Below, in pieces: positions 7,901 through 15,888 of a DNA stretch of 64,000 bases (its first letter is position 1; each line of letters opens with the position of its first letter). The notes under the pieces are model-generated. The model was not told where the DNA came from, did not search any database, and saw nothing but the letters and a program-made list of their open reading frames with translations. The stretch lies in assembly GCA_004000035.1 (NCBI GenBank), contig RJAE01000001.1:613729-677728 (forward strand), in the 5' to 3' direction. This DNA is from Arthrobacter sulfonylureivorans (GTDB lineage: Bacteria; Actinomycetota; Actinomycetes; Actinomycetales; Micrococcaceae). A program made the translations under genes and the position numbers.

Positions 7901-9588
7901 ACGGGAAACCGGCCCGGCGCGTTGTGGTGGTGGGGTCCGGCATCGCCGGGCTCTACGCCGCCGCGCTCGCCGCGGAACGTGCGGACACCGCCGTCACCCT
8001 GATCACCAAGGGCGCGCTCGCCGAGTCCAACACCTGGCACGCCCAGGGCGGCATCACCGCGGTGACCGCACAGGGTATTGCGGCGGGGGATTCCGTGGCG
8101 GCGCACGTGGCGGACACGCTCACCGCGGGCGCGCAGCTGAACGACGACGGCGCCGTCCGCCTTTTGTGCGAAGGCGCGGCGCGGGAGATCGCCACCTTGG
8201 AAGACTGGGGTGTGGCCTTCGACCGGCACGGCGGCGGATTCTCGCTCGGGCTGGAGGGTGCGCACTCGGCCGCGCGGATCCTGCATGCCGGCGGCGACCG
8301 CACCGGTGCCGGCATCACCGAAGTCCTGATCCGGGTGGGCCGCCGCTTGGCCGAAGCCGGCCGGTTGGAGATCCTCGAACACACCACGGTGCGGCGGCTG
8401 CTGACCGGCGGCGGCCGGGTCACCGGAGTGGAGCTGCTGGATGTGCGGACCGAAGGTGACGGTGCGGTGCCCGCGCAGCTGGACACCGACGTCGTGATTC
8501 TGGCGACCGGCGGAGCGGGGCAGCTGTTCCCGGCCACCACCAACCCGGCGACGGCCACCGGCGACGGTGTGGCGCTGGCGTGGCACGCCGGTGCGGTGCT
8601 GGCCGACCTGGAGTTCATCCAGTTCCACCCCACCCTGCTGGACCCGGCGGCCACCGGCGGCAGACCGTTCATGATCTCGGAGGCGGTGCGCGGCGAAGGC
8701 GCCGTGCTGGTGGACGCGGCGGGGGAGCGGTTCATGCCGGCACTGCACCCGGCCGCCGAGCTGGCGCCGCGGGACGTGGTCTCGCGTTGCATCCACCAGC
8801 AGCTGAGGCTGCAGGAGGAACGTGGCCTGGTGCCGCAGGTCTTCCTGGACGCCACCGGTGTGGAGCGGGAGAAGGGCCCCGGCTTCCTGGCCGCGCGGTT
8901 CCCGCTGATCGATGCAACGGTGCGCTCGCTCGGCTTCGACTGGGCCAGCCAGCCGCTGCCGGTGCGTCCGGCCTCGCATTATTGGATGGGCGGCGTGCAA
9001 ACCGACGCCCATGGGCGGACCTCGGTGCCCGGGCTCTTCGCGGTGGGCGAGGTGGCCTGCAGCGGCGTGCACGGCGCCAACCGGCTGGCCTCGAACTCCC
9101 TGCTGGAGGGGCTTGTCTTCGCCCGCCGCGCCGTCGCCGCGCTGGACCGGCCGGACAATACACCGGGGTTCGACGCGGTGCCGCTCGATGTTGACGGCCC
9201 GGCCGATGCGGCCGGGGTGCATCGTGCCGGTACCGTGCCGGCCGCCGGAACCACGCCGGGCACGCGGAAACAGATCCAGACCGTGATGGCCGCCGCCGCC
9301 GGCGTGGTCCGCAACGGTGAGGCGCTGCAGGAGGCTGCGCGGCAGCTGGCGAAGTGGCATTTGCCGGCCACCGGTGCCGCCTCGACCGAGGACGCAGCCC
9401 TGCTGACGGTGGCCCGGCTAGTGGTGGCGGCCGCCGCCGCGCGGCAGAACAGCATCGGCGCGCATTTCCGCAGCGACCACAGCCAGGCGCCGGCCGACCG
9501 TGCCCGGCTGGCCTTCGTCAATGGCCGCACGGTTACTGCGCCCGACTACTTCCCAACGTCCCAGCGAATCCTGCAGGAGCAGCCATGA
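7897..9588 (+). CDS. nadB: L-aspartate oxidase (NadB)
   Basis: This FAD flavoprotein oxidises L-aspartate to iminoaspartate, the substrate of NadA. The 563-residue protein opens with the dinucleotide-binding motif GSGIAGLYAA (residues about 13-22). It carries the succinate-dehydrogenase-family segments HAQGGI, DLEFIQFHPT and the FAD-contacting HGANRLASNSLLEGLVF. The GTG start at 7897 was chosen because it overlaps the nadA stop (GTGA), leaves the FAD motif in the usual place and follows the family length. A much longer open frame from 7546 is an out-of-frame shadow inside nadA. The gene ends in an ATGA overlap with nadC. Confidence 0.95.
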   Translation: MNGKPARRVVVVGSGIAGLYAAALAAERADTAVTLITKGALAESNTWHAQGGITAVTAQGIAAGDSVAAHVADTLTAGAQLNDDGAVRLLCEGAAREIATLEDWGVAFDRHGGGFSLGLEGAHSAARILHAGGDRTGAGITEVLIRVGRRLAEAGRLEILEHTTVRRLLTGGGRVTGVELLDVRTEGDGAVPAQLDTDVVILATGGAGQLFPATTNPATATGDGVALAWHAGAVLADLEFIQFHPTLLDPAATGGRPFMISEAVRGEGAVLVDAAGERFMPALHPAAELAPRDVVSRCIHQQLRLQEERGLVPQVFLDATGVEREKGPGFLAARFPLIDATVRSLGFDWASQPLPVRPASHYWMGGVQTDAHGRTSVPGLFAVGEVACSGVHGANRLASNSLLEGLVFARRAVAALDRPDNTPGFDAVPLDVDGPADAAGVHRAGTVPAAGTTPGTRKQIQTVMAAAAGVVRNGEALQEAARQLAKWHLPATGAASTEDAALLTVARLVVAAAAARQNSIGAHFRSDHSQAPADRARLAFVNGRTVTAPDYFPTSQRILQEQP

Positions 9589-10523
9589 ACCCTATCCAGC
9601 CGATCGACATCCAGCCGATCGACGGCACCGCCCTGGAGCGAATCGTCGCCGGGGCGCTCGCCGAGGATGCGCCGTGGGGAGATATCACCTCCAGCACGCT
9701 GATCCCTGCCGACGCCACGGCCACCGCCGAGCTCGCCGCCCGCGAACCCGGCGTCTTCTCCGGCGGTCCGGTGCTGGCCGAGGTGTTCCGCCAAGTGGAC
9801 CCGTCCGTGCAGGTGGACCTGAAGGCCGCTGACGGTGCCGCCTTCGACGCCGGAGACGTGCTGGCGGTGCTGTCCGGAAACGCCCGGGCAATCCTGTTGG
9901 GCGAGCGGGTGGCACTGAACCTGCTGCAACGGCTGAGCGGGATCGCCAGCCAGACGGCGGCCTTCGTCGCCGAAGCCGCCGGTACCGGAGCCCGGGTGGT
10001 GGACACGCGCAAGACCACGCCGGGGCTGCGGGCGCTGGAGCGCTACGCGGTGCGCTGCGGCGGCGGGCAGAACCACCGCTATTCGCTCTCCGACGCGGTG
10101 ATGGCCAAGGACAACCATCTGGCCGTTCTCACGGCGGACGGCACCCGCGACCTGACCGAGGCGCTGCGGGCGGCGAAGGCCGGGCTGCCGCACACCGTGC
10201 ACTTCGAGGTGGAGGTGGACCGGGCCGAGCAGATCGAGCCGGTGCTCGCCGCGGGCGTGGACACCATCATGCTGGACAACTTCAGCCTGGACGAGCTTCG
10301 CGCCGGCGTCCGGCAGGTGGCCGGCCGGGCGTTGGTCGAGGCCAGCGGCAATGTCCGGCTGGAGACCGTGGCCGCAATCGCAAGGACCGGGGTGAACATC
10401 ATCTCCTCCGGCGCGCTGACCCACAGCGTCCGGTCGCTGGACCTGGGCCTGGACATCCGCATCGCCGCGGACCCCGCGGAGCGGCAGGCAGCTCCCGCGG
10501 CCGGCGGGGCAGCGTCGTCGTGA
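9585..10523 (+). CDS. nadC: Nicotinate-nucleotide pyrophosphorylase, carboxylating (NadC)
   Basis: NadC converts quinolinate and PRPP to nicotinate mononucleotide with loss of CO2, closing the de novo route to NAD. The 312-residue protein has the family signature DTRKTTPGLRALERYAVRCG (about residues 141-160) with the substrate-binding Arg and Lys. AKDNH and MLDNFSLDEL also match the family, with the type II PRT alpha/beta barrel C-terminal. ATG at 9585 overlaps the nadB stop by four bases (ATGA). An 18-base near-repeat (CCGATCGACATCCAG and CCGATCGAC) makes the N-terminus read IQPIDIQPID. The stop overlaps the GTG start of the desulfurase. Confidence 0.95.
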   Translation: MNPIQPIDIQPIDGTALERIVAGALAEDAPWGDITSSTLIPADATATAELAAREPGVFSGGPVLAEVFRQVDPSVQVDLKAADGAAFDAGDVLAVLSGNARAILLGERVALNLLQRLSGIASQTAAFVAEAAGTGARVVDTRKTTPGLRALERYAVRCGGGQNHRYSLSDAVMAKDNHLAVLTADGTRDLTEALRAAKAGLPHTVHFEVEVDRAEQIEPVLAAGVDTIMLDNFSLDELRAGVRQVAGRALVEASGNVRLETVAAIARTGVNIISSGALTHSVRSLDLGLDIRIAADPAERQAAPAAGGAASS

Positions 10524-11662
10524 TTTATCTGGATGCCGCGGCCACGGCGCCGGTGCGCCGCGAGGTACTGGAGGCCATGTGGCCGGCGCTGACGCAGGAC
10601 TTTGGCAATCCGTCCAGCCACCACACCGTGGGCGAAGCGGCGCTGCGGGCGCTGGACTATGCCCGCGGCAAGGCGGCGGAGGTGCTGGGCTGCCGTCCCG
10701 GCGAGATCATCTTCACGTCCGGCGGGACCGAATCCAACAACCTGGCGATCAAAGGGATCGCGCTCGCTGCCCCGCGCGGCAGGCACATCGTCACCAGCGC
10801 GGTGGAGCATCCGTCGGTGCTGGAGGCGGTGGACTACCTCGTCCGGTTCCATGGCTTCGCGGCCACGCGGGTGCCGGTGGATGCCGCGGGCACAGTCCGC
10901 GTGGACGCACTGGAAGCTGCGCTGCGCGAGGACACCACGCTGTGCACGGTGATGTACGCGAACAACGAGGTGGGCACCATCCAGCCCATTGCCCGGATCG
11001 GCGCCCTCTGCCGGGCCGCGGGCGTGCCGTTCCACACCGACGCCGTGCAGGCCGCCGGCTGGCTGGACCTGAACGTCTCGGCCCTGGGCGTGGACGCGCT
11101 GAGCGTGTCCGGCCACAAGTTGGGTGCGCCCAAAGGCTGCGGCCTGCTCTACGTTGCTGGCCGGCTTCCGCTGGAGCCGGTGCTGCACGGCGGGGGACAG
11201 GAACGCGGCCGGCGGTCCGGCACCGAGAACGTTGCCGGCGCGGTCGCCGTGGCCACGGCGCTGTCACTGGCGGACGGCGACCGGGCGGCCGACGTGCCAC
11301 GGCTCACCGGCTACCGTGACTACCTCATCGACACAGTGCAGCGCGAACTGCCGGGCACGGTGCTGACCGGGCACCGGACCGAACGGCTGCCGGCCAGTGC
11401 CTCCTTCTGCTTCCCCGGAACCTCCGGCGAGGCGGTGCTGCTGGAGCTGGAACGCCGCGGGGTGGTCTGCTCCAGCGGTTCCGCCTGCGCGGCCGGCTCG
11501 GACGAGGCATCGGCGGTGCTGCTGGCGATGGGCATCGAAAGGGCCGTGGCACAGACCGCGGTGCGGCTGACCTTTACCGCCGGCGTGAAGGAATCCGAGA
11601 TCGCGCTGGCAGCCCGTTCCGTCGTCGCCGCGGTCAAAGAGGTCCAGGCGCTGCGTCGCTGA
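10520..11662 (+). CDS. Cysteine desulfurase (NifS/IscS type) of the nad operon
   Basis: The 380-residue PLP enzyme takes sulfur from cysteine to form a persulfide for Fe-S assembly. The PLP lysine is Lys200 in SVSGHKLGAPKG, the His-stacking TSAVEHPSV segment is present, and the catalytic loop SSGSACAAGS carries Cys323. The GTG start at 10520 overlaps the nadC stop by four bases, so it is translated with the NAD genes. The only other Fe-S protein in the unit is NadA, which implies it serves NadA's oxygen-sensitive cluster. B. subtilis has a comparable dedicated nifS next to nadB. It is not clearly iscS or sufS, so no symbol is assigned. Confidence 0.92.
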   Translation: MIYLDAAATAPVRREVLEAMWPALTQDFGNPSSHHTVGEAALRALDYARGKAAEVLGCRPGEIIFTSGGTESNNLAIKGIALAAPRGRHIVTSAVEHPSVLEAVDYLVRFHGFAATRVPVDAAGTVRVDALEAALREDTTLCTVMYANNEVGTIQPIARIGALCRAAGVPFHTDAVQAAGWLDLNVSALGVDALSVSGHKLGAPKGCGLLYVAGRLPLEPVLHGGGQERGRRSGTENVAGAVAVATALSLADGDRAADVPRLTGYRDYLIDTVQRELPGTVLTGHRTERLPASASFCFPGTSGEAVLLELERRGVVCSSGSACAAGSDEASAVLLAMGIERAVAQTAVRLTFTAGVKESEIALAARSVVAAVKEVQALRR

Positions 11663-11860
11663 GGCCGTCCCGGAGCCGGGAGAAGTGAACCTCTATCCGG
11701 ATATCGCTGGCCGGCGTTGTGGCGGGTAGGCTCCTGTCACGGCTGCGCGTGGAGCCCGGAGCGGGTACCGAGTGGGTATCGGGCGGGACACGGCGTGGTG
11801 CTCTACCGGACCGGCCCTCACAGTGGCTACGGTAGGAACCTGACGGAGGGGGAGCAGGCC

Positions 11861-12643
11861 ATGAGGACAGGGAAGTTACTGGGCCGTGGTGCTGCAGCGG
11901 CCCTCTGCGTGGCGCTGGTATCCGGCTGCAATCTGCTGCCAACTAACGACGGCGGTGCCTCGGCCAGCCCGGGTGCGTCACCGGCGGCGGTGGCAGGCGG
12001 GGGCGGTTCCTCCGGAACCACGGCACCGTTAGGGAAAGCGCCGGTGCGTAAAGCCACCATCGACGGCTGGAAGGTCTACACCGACCCCGACCGGGTGCTC
12101 AGCTTCGAGATCCCCGCCGATTGGGTGGTGCAGAGGCAGGTCAAGCCCAGCCAGCCCTCGGACAACGGACTGCATCTGGATATCCGCGACTCTTCCGGCA
12201 AACTGGCCGCCCAACTGCACACCCGGCTGAAGCTGCCGAAGGCCACCTGCAGCGCGGGTGGCGTGACCGAACTGCGGGTGCTGCTCAGCGAACCGGCCAA
12301 GGTGCCCGCCGTGGCATCCGCTGACACCATCGAGCCGGTGTTCGTATACCGAACGCTGCTGGGCTACAAGTACTTCGGCTCCTATGGGCTGACCGACAAG
12401 CCGGCCGGCAACGGATTCCAGGCCTGCACCGTGGAAAACACCGTCAACGGCCCGAAACCCGTGGGCGTCTACTCCTTTGGCACGGCGGTGCGCCACGGCA
12501 CGCCGGCGCCGGGCGAAAAGACCGGCCTGCTGGATAAGTACGGGCTGATCGCCGAGGCGGAGCGTTTCATCACCACCGAGCGCTTCAAGACGGTGCAGCA
12601 GGTCATCATGACTTTGCAGATCGCCGGAGACGCGAAGGCCTAG
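11861..12643 (+). CDS. Uncharacterised lipoprotein
   Basis: The 260-residue exported protein has a lipoprotein signal: Arg/Lys-rich start, hydrophobic core and lipobox ending in LVSGC (Cys about residue 23). A Gly/Ala/Ser/Pro linker (about 30-60) follows, then a globular part containing IPADWVVQRQ. No enzyme family is recognised. ATG at 11861 is preceded by GGAGGGGGAG, a strong ribosome site, which excludes the longer frame starting at 11717. It stands alone, about 200 bases after the nad operon. Confidence 0.8.
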   Translation: MRTGKLLGRGAAAALCVALVSGCNLLPTNDGGASASPGASPAAVAGGGGSSGTTAPLGKAPVRKATIDGWKVYTDPDRVLSFEIPADWVVQRQVKPSQPSDNGLHLDIRDSSGKLAAQLHTRLKLPKATCSAGGVTELRVLLSEPAKVPAVASADTIEPVFVYRTLLGYKYFGSYGLTDKPAGNGFQACTVENTVNGPKPVGVYSFGTAVRHGTPAPGEKTGLLDKYGLIAEAERFITTERFKTVQQVIMTLQIAGDAKA

Positions 12644-12767
12644 ATCTCCGCTGCCGGGCCGGTTCGTGTACGCCGGGCGGCCCAAATTTCCGGCCGGGAA
12701 GGTTTAAGCGCGCACCCGAACGGCCTAGATCTCCCGGCCCGGACGCTTGCCGTACACTGGGCGCCAC
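12637..12767 (+). repeat. Diverged duplication spanning the lipoprotein stop codon
   Basis: The 13-mer GGCCTAGATCTCC occurs at 12637-12649 (containing the TAG stop) and again at 12722-12734. Similarity continues, with small gaps, for roughly 45 bases after each copy (both later contain CGTACRC-like and GGGCG words). It looks like an old 85-base-period tandem duplication of the gene's end. Confidence 0.5.
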
Positions 12768-12779
12768 ATTGGCAACACC

Positions 12780-12825
12780 AAGGCCCGGTTACTGCCGCAT
12801 CAGCAGCAGCAACCGGGCCTTTTTC
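12780..12825 (+). terminator. Rho-independent terminator after the lipoprotein gene
   Basis: AAGGCCCGGTT (12780-12790) pairs with AACCGGGCCTT (12811-12821) around a 20-base loop and runs into a T tract. It serves the plus strand, 137 bases after the lipoprotein stop. The 327-base stretch 12644-12970 holds only this, the duplication around 12722 and the tandem repeat at 12885. Confidence 0.8.
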
Positions 12826-12884
12826 CCGCAGCTGAGGATGCACCCGAGCCGGCTTCTGGTGAATGTGGCGCCGGGTGTACCCGG

Positions 12885-12940
12885 CGCCGACTACCCAGCG
12901 CCGACTACCCAGCGCCGACTACCCAGCACCGACGACACAG
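12885..12940. repeat. 14-base tandem repeat in a convergent gap
   Basis: CGCCGACTACCCAG is repeated three times without change (12885-12898, 12899-12912, 12913-12926). A fourth degenerate copy follows (12927-12940). It lies between the converging lipoprotein and MarR genes. Confidence 0.9.
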
Positions 12941-12970
12941 CGCCGGTGAATCCAGGCGGGCGTTGGCGGG

Positions 12971-13429
12971 TCAGTCGTTCTTCAGGCCGGAGTGCAGCTT
13001 GTCGGTCAGCCCCCGGAGCTGGCCGAACTCATCCTCGGTGAGCAGCGGCGCCAGCATGGAGTGAAGGTGCTTGACGTGTTCCCTGCCGATGTTCTTCTGC
13101 AGCGCGCGGCCTTCGTCGGTCAGCGATATCTCGATGCCTCGCTGGTCGTTCTGGGCCGTGCGGCGGAGAACCAGGCCTTTCTTTTCCAGCCGGTCAACCA
13201 TCCGGCTGAGGCTCGGTTGACTAATCAGCAGCGCCTCATTCAGCTCGTTCAGCCGGCTCCAGCCGCCCGGGCACAAACTCAGATTGAAGAGCACGTCGTA
13301 CTCCCGCATCGCGAGCTTCTTGAACTCGGGTAGTTGCTGCATCCGGCGCATGACCGCCACCTGGGTGCGGAACAGCGATTCCCAGGCCTCCGCCGTCGTC
13401 CTGACATCAGGGCTGGAGGACTCAGCCAT
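12971..13429 (-). CDS. MarR-family regulator of the luciferase-like monooxygenase operon
   Basis: The 152-residue winged-helix protein has the MarR core: LMREYDVLFNLSLCPGG, the recognition region LNELNEALLISQPSLSRMVDRLEKKGLV (about 60-87, landmarks only) and the wing RTAQNDQRGIEISLTDEG. ATG at 13429 is preferred over an upstream GTG at 13444: it overlaps the end of the monooxygenase gene by eight bases and has GGTGAGGCGG before it. Being the second gene of the operon, it probably represses its own unit from the palindrome at 14574-14585. The inducer is unknown. Confidence 0.9.
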   Translation of the reverse strand: MAESSSPDVRTTAEAWESLFRTQVAVMRRMQQLPEFKKLAMREYDVLFNLSLCPGGWSRLNELNEALLISQPSLSRMVDRLEKKGLVLRRTAQNDQRGIEISLTDEGRALQKNIGREHVKHLHSMLAPLLTEDEFGQLRGLTDKLHSGLKND

Positions 13430-14531
13430 TGGCCACCGCCTCACCGGCAGCCTGCTTGGCGTCGCGGGCGGCCTTGCGGCTGGCGTGCGTGGGGGTGTCC
13501 GGCACGTGTGCCGGCTTGCGCGCGGCGAACTCCTTCTTCAGCACCGGCAGCACCTCTTCGCCGAACAGGTCCAGTTGCTCCAGCACGGTCTTCAACGGCA
13601 GCCCGGCGTGGTCGATCAGGAACAGCTGGCGCTGGTAATCGCCGAAGTAGTCGGCGAAGGCCAGGGTCTTCTCGATCACCTGCTCGGGGCTGCCCACGGT
13701 CAGCGGGGTCTGCGCGGTGAAGTCCTCCATCGACGGGCCGTGGCCGTAGACCGGGGCGTTGTCGAAGTACGGGCGGAATTCGTTGACCGCGTCTTGCGAG
13801 TTCTTGCGCATGAAGAACTGACCGCCCAGACCCACAATGGCCTGGTCGGCGGTGCCGTGGCCGTAGTGCTCGTAGCGCTCCCGGTACAGGCCGATGAGCT
13901 GCATGTAGTGCTCCTTCGGCCAGAAGATGTTGTTAGCGAAGAAACCGTCGCCGTAGTAGGCGGCCAGTTCAGCTACCTGCGGGGTGCGGATGGAGCCGTG
14001 CCAGACGAAGGGCGCGACGCCGTCCAGCGGCTGCGGCGTGGAGGTGTAGTTGTGCAGCGGTGTGCGGTGCTTGCCCTGCCAGTTGACCACTTCTTCATCC
14101 CAGAGCTTGCGCAGCAGGGCGTAGTTCTCCACGGTCAGCTCCAGCGAGTCCTGGATGTTCTTGCCGAACCAGGGGTACACCGGGGCGGTGTTGCCGCGGC
14201 CCAAAACCAGGTCCACGCGGCCGTCGGCCAGCTGCTGGAGCATGGCGAAGTCCTCGGCGATCTTCACCGGGTCGTTGGTGGTGATCAGCGTGGTGGCGGT
14301 GGAGAGCGTGATCCGCTCGGTCTGCGCGGCGATGTAGGCCAGCAGGGTGGTGGGGGAGGAGGAGAAGAACGGCGGGTTGTGGTGCTCGCCGACGGCATAG
14401 ACGTCCATGCCGATTTCTTCGACCTTCTTGGCAATCGCCACCGCCGCCTTGATCCGCTCGCGCTCGGTGGGCATGCGGTTGGTGGTCGGGTCCAGGGTGA
14501 CGTCGCTGACGCTGAATACGCCGAGTTCCAT
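13422..14531 (-). CDS. Luciferase-like flavin-dependent monooxygenase
   Basis: The 369-residue protein belongs to the bacterial luciferase-like TIM-barrel family that uses reduced FMN and oxygen. The barrel start MELGVFSVSDV, the flavin-site region AVGEHHNPPFFSSSP (about 46-60), LVLGRGNTAPVYPWFG and the C-terminal substrate loop are visible. It resembles the group that reaches about 370 residues with a basic Lys/Arg/Ala-rich tail (CE1758-type in name); that match is from memory. Such members are often paired with an FMN reductase, which is not present here. It is first in an operon with marR. A weak GAGAGGC ribosome site precedes ATG at 14531. Confidence 0.88.
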   Translation of the reverse strand: MELGVFSVSDVTLDPTTNRMPTERERIKAAVAIAKKVEEIGMDVYAVGEHHNPPFFSSSPTTLLAYIAAQTERITLSTATTLITTNDPVKIAEDFAMLQQLADGRVDLVLGRGNTAPVYPWFGKNIQDSLELTVENYALLRKLWDEEVVNWQGKHRTPLHNYTSTPQPLDGVAPFVWHGSIRTPQVAELAAYYGDGFFANNIFWPKEHYMQLIGLYRERYEHYGHGTADQAIVGLGGQFFMRKNSQDAVNEFRPYFDNAPVYGHGPSMEDFTAQTPLTVGSPEQVIEKTLAFADYFGDYQRQLFLIDHAGLPLKTVLEQLDLFGEEVLPVLKKEFAARKPAHVPDTPTHASRKAARDAKQAAGEAVANG

Positions 14532-14573
14532 GATGATGTGCCTCTCGTGATGCTTGCTTCGGAATCAGTTTAC

Positions 14574-14585
14574 ATGCATTTGCAT
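14574..14585 (-). promoter_or_regulatory. Palindromic MarR operator candidate
   Basis: ATGCA-TT-TGCAT is a perfect inverted repeat 43 bases before the monooxygenase start. On the minus strand a TTGACG lies just upstream and ATGTAA 17 bases after it. The palindrome therefore falls inside the spacer of the likely promoter, the normal place for a MarR repressor. Confidence 0.6.
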
Positions 14586-14708
14586 TCACTGTCGTCAACG
14601 GCGCGTCGCGAGGAAAGATTCCCCGCCGTGGTGTGGGCCGGGGCACGGCCGCATTGCCGGGTTGTGGTCAGGGCGCGTGGCGACCCGGCCTAGCGCTGTT
14701 TTCGGCTG

Positions 14709-15851
14709 CTAGTCCTTGGAATCGCTCAACTGGCGGCGCATGGCGCCCAGGATCCGGTCCAGGCTGACCACCACATAACCGGCTGCCGTGGCCGGGGTAT
14801 CCGCGGTGACTGATCCGGCCAGCTCCCGGGCCAGTTGCTGCTGGGCCGCGTCGGCGGCGTCAAGCTTCTCCTGCAGGTCGTCGGCGGACAGGCTGCGGAC
14901 CGCGGCCGCCGAGGCCTTCAGCGCCTCGGACATGGGTTCCAGTACCGGCTCGGGGATACGCAGGTGATCGTCCCAGATCACCGCGCCGAGCACCTCGGTC
15001 ATGTCCTGGGTGTGGAACGCCGCGCGTTCCAACGTGCGCAAATTCGACCAGTCGGCCTCCAGATCCCGGTCCTGGAACCGTCGCCGCGGGTTTGCCTTGC
15101 GGCTGCGGTCGGCGGTCTGGACGGCCTGCCTCACCTGCTCGCTCAGCCGGACGATGTTTTCTCCGTTGCTGGCCCACTCGTCGCGTTCGGGCGGCCAGTC
15201 TTCCAGCAGTGCTTCGGCCATTTCCTCCAACTGGCCCGCCAGATCGGACTGCAATTGCTGCAAGCTGCGGCCCACGGCGCTGAAGTTAAGCGGCGGAATC
15301 AAAAGGAAGTTCACGGTAATGCCGACCAGGACCCCCACGGCCATCTGCACCGCATAGCCAAGCGAGTAGTCGCCGGCATCGGAGCCGCCCACCAGCAGGA
15401 CGAACAGCGCGGCCATCGGTACCCAGTCCCGCCCGGCGCCGAGCCGCGGCAGCCCGGCGACCAAAACACCCAGGAACACCAGCAGGCTCACGGTCAGCAC
15501 GTGCAGGCCGACCGTCAGCAGCAGGACCCAGGCCAGCCCGATGCCCAGCAGCAGCCCGGCCAGCGTCTGCAGGGACGTCTTCACCGAATCCGCGACGGTG
15601 GAATACATGCTGATCAGGGCACCGAGCGGGGCGTAATACGGGTAGTCGGCCACCTCGCCGGGCAGCTGCCGGGCGATCAACCAGGCGATGCCACATGCCA
15701 CGGCCGTCTTGAACGCCAGCTGGATCCGCTGCCAGCCGCCCAGCTGCTGGCCGAACTTTCGCACCGGCGCCGGAAGCCCGTCCACGAACCGGCCGATGGA
15801 CCGGGCCAGCCGGCCGGGCGTGCCGGCTTGCGCTGCGTCAGGCTCGCTCAT
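14709..15851 (-). CDS. FUSC-type membrane protein (aromatic acid exporter-like)
   Basis: The 380-residue protein has an N-terminal block of about six membrane helices (roughly residues 38-200, including ADYPYYAPLGALISMYSTVADSVK). A long helical cytoplasmic domain (about 205-380) with the charged RKANPRRRFQDRDLEADW stretch follows. This is the fusaric-acid-resistance/ArAE-like architecture. The substrate is unknown. ATG at 15851 has GGAGG nine bases upstream; a TTG five codons earlier does not. It follows the RND gene by 37 bases on the same strand, so the two probably form one export operon. Confidence 0.82.
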   Translation of the reverse strand: MSEPDAAQAGTPGRLARSIGRFVDGLPAPVRKFGQQLGGWQRIQLAFKTAVACGIAWLIARQLPGEVADYPYYAPLGALISMYSTVADSVKTSLQTLAGLLLGIGLAWVLLLTVGLHVLTVSLLVFLGVLVAGLPRLGAGRDWVPMAALFVLLVGGSDAGDYSLGYAVQMAVGVLVGITVNFLLIPPLNFSAVGRSLQQLQSDLAGQLEEMAEALLEDWPPERDEWASNGENIVRLSEQVRQAVQTADRSRKANPRRRFQDRDLEADWSNLRTLERAAFHTQDMTEVLGAVIWDDHLRIPEPVLEPMSEALKASAAAVRSLSADDLQEKLDAADAAQQQLARELAGSVTADTPATAAGYVVVSLDRILGAMRRQLSDSKD

Positions 15852-15888
15852 ACGCGGTACCTCCAAGGCTCGGGGGCACCCGCCGGGG

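Noticed and set aside
7759-9360. 533-codon minus-strand open frame opposite nadB
   Set aside because: Arg/Gly/His-rich shadow of a well-conserved gene; no motif, ribosome site or context.
12753-12825. Possible small RNA from TACACT (12753-12758) to the terminator
   Set aside because: There is no -35 at a sensible distance, and the terminator is explained by the lipoprotein gene. Transcript mapping would be needed.
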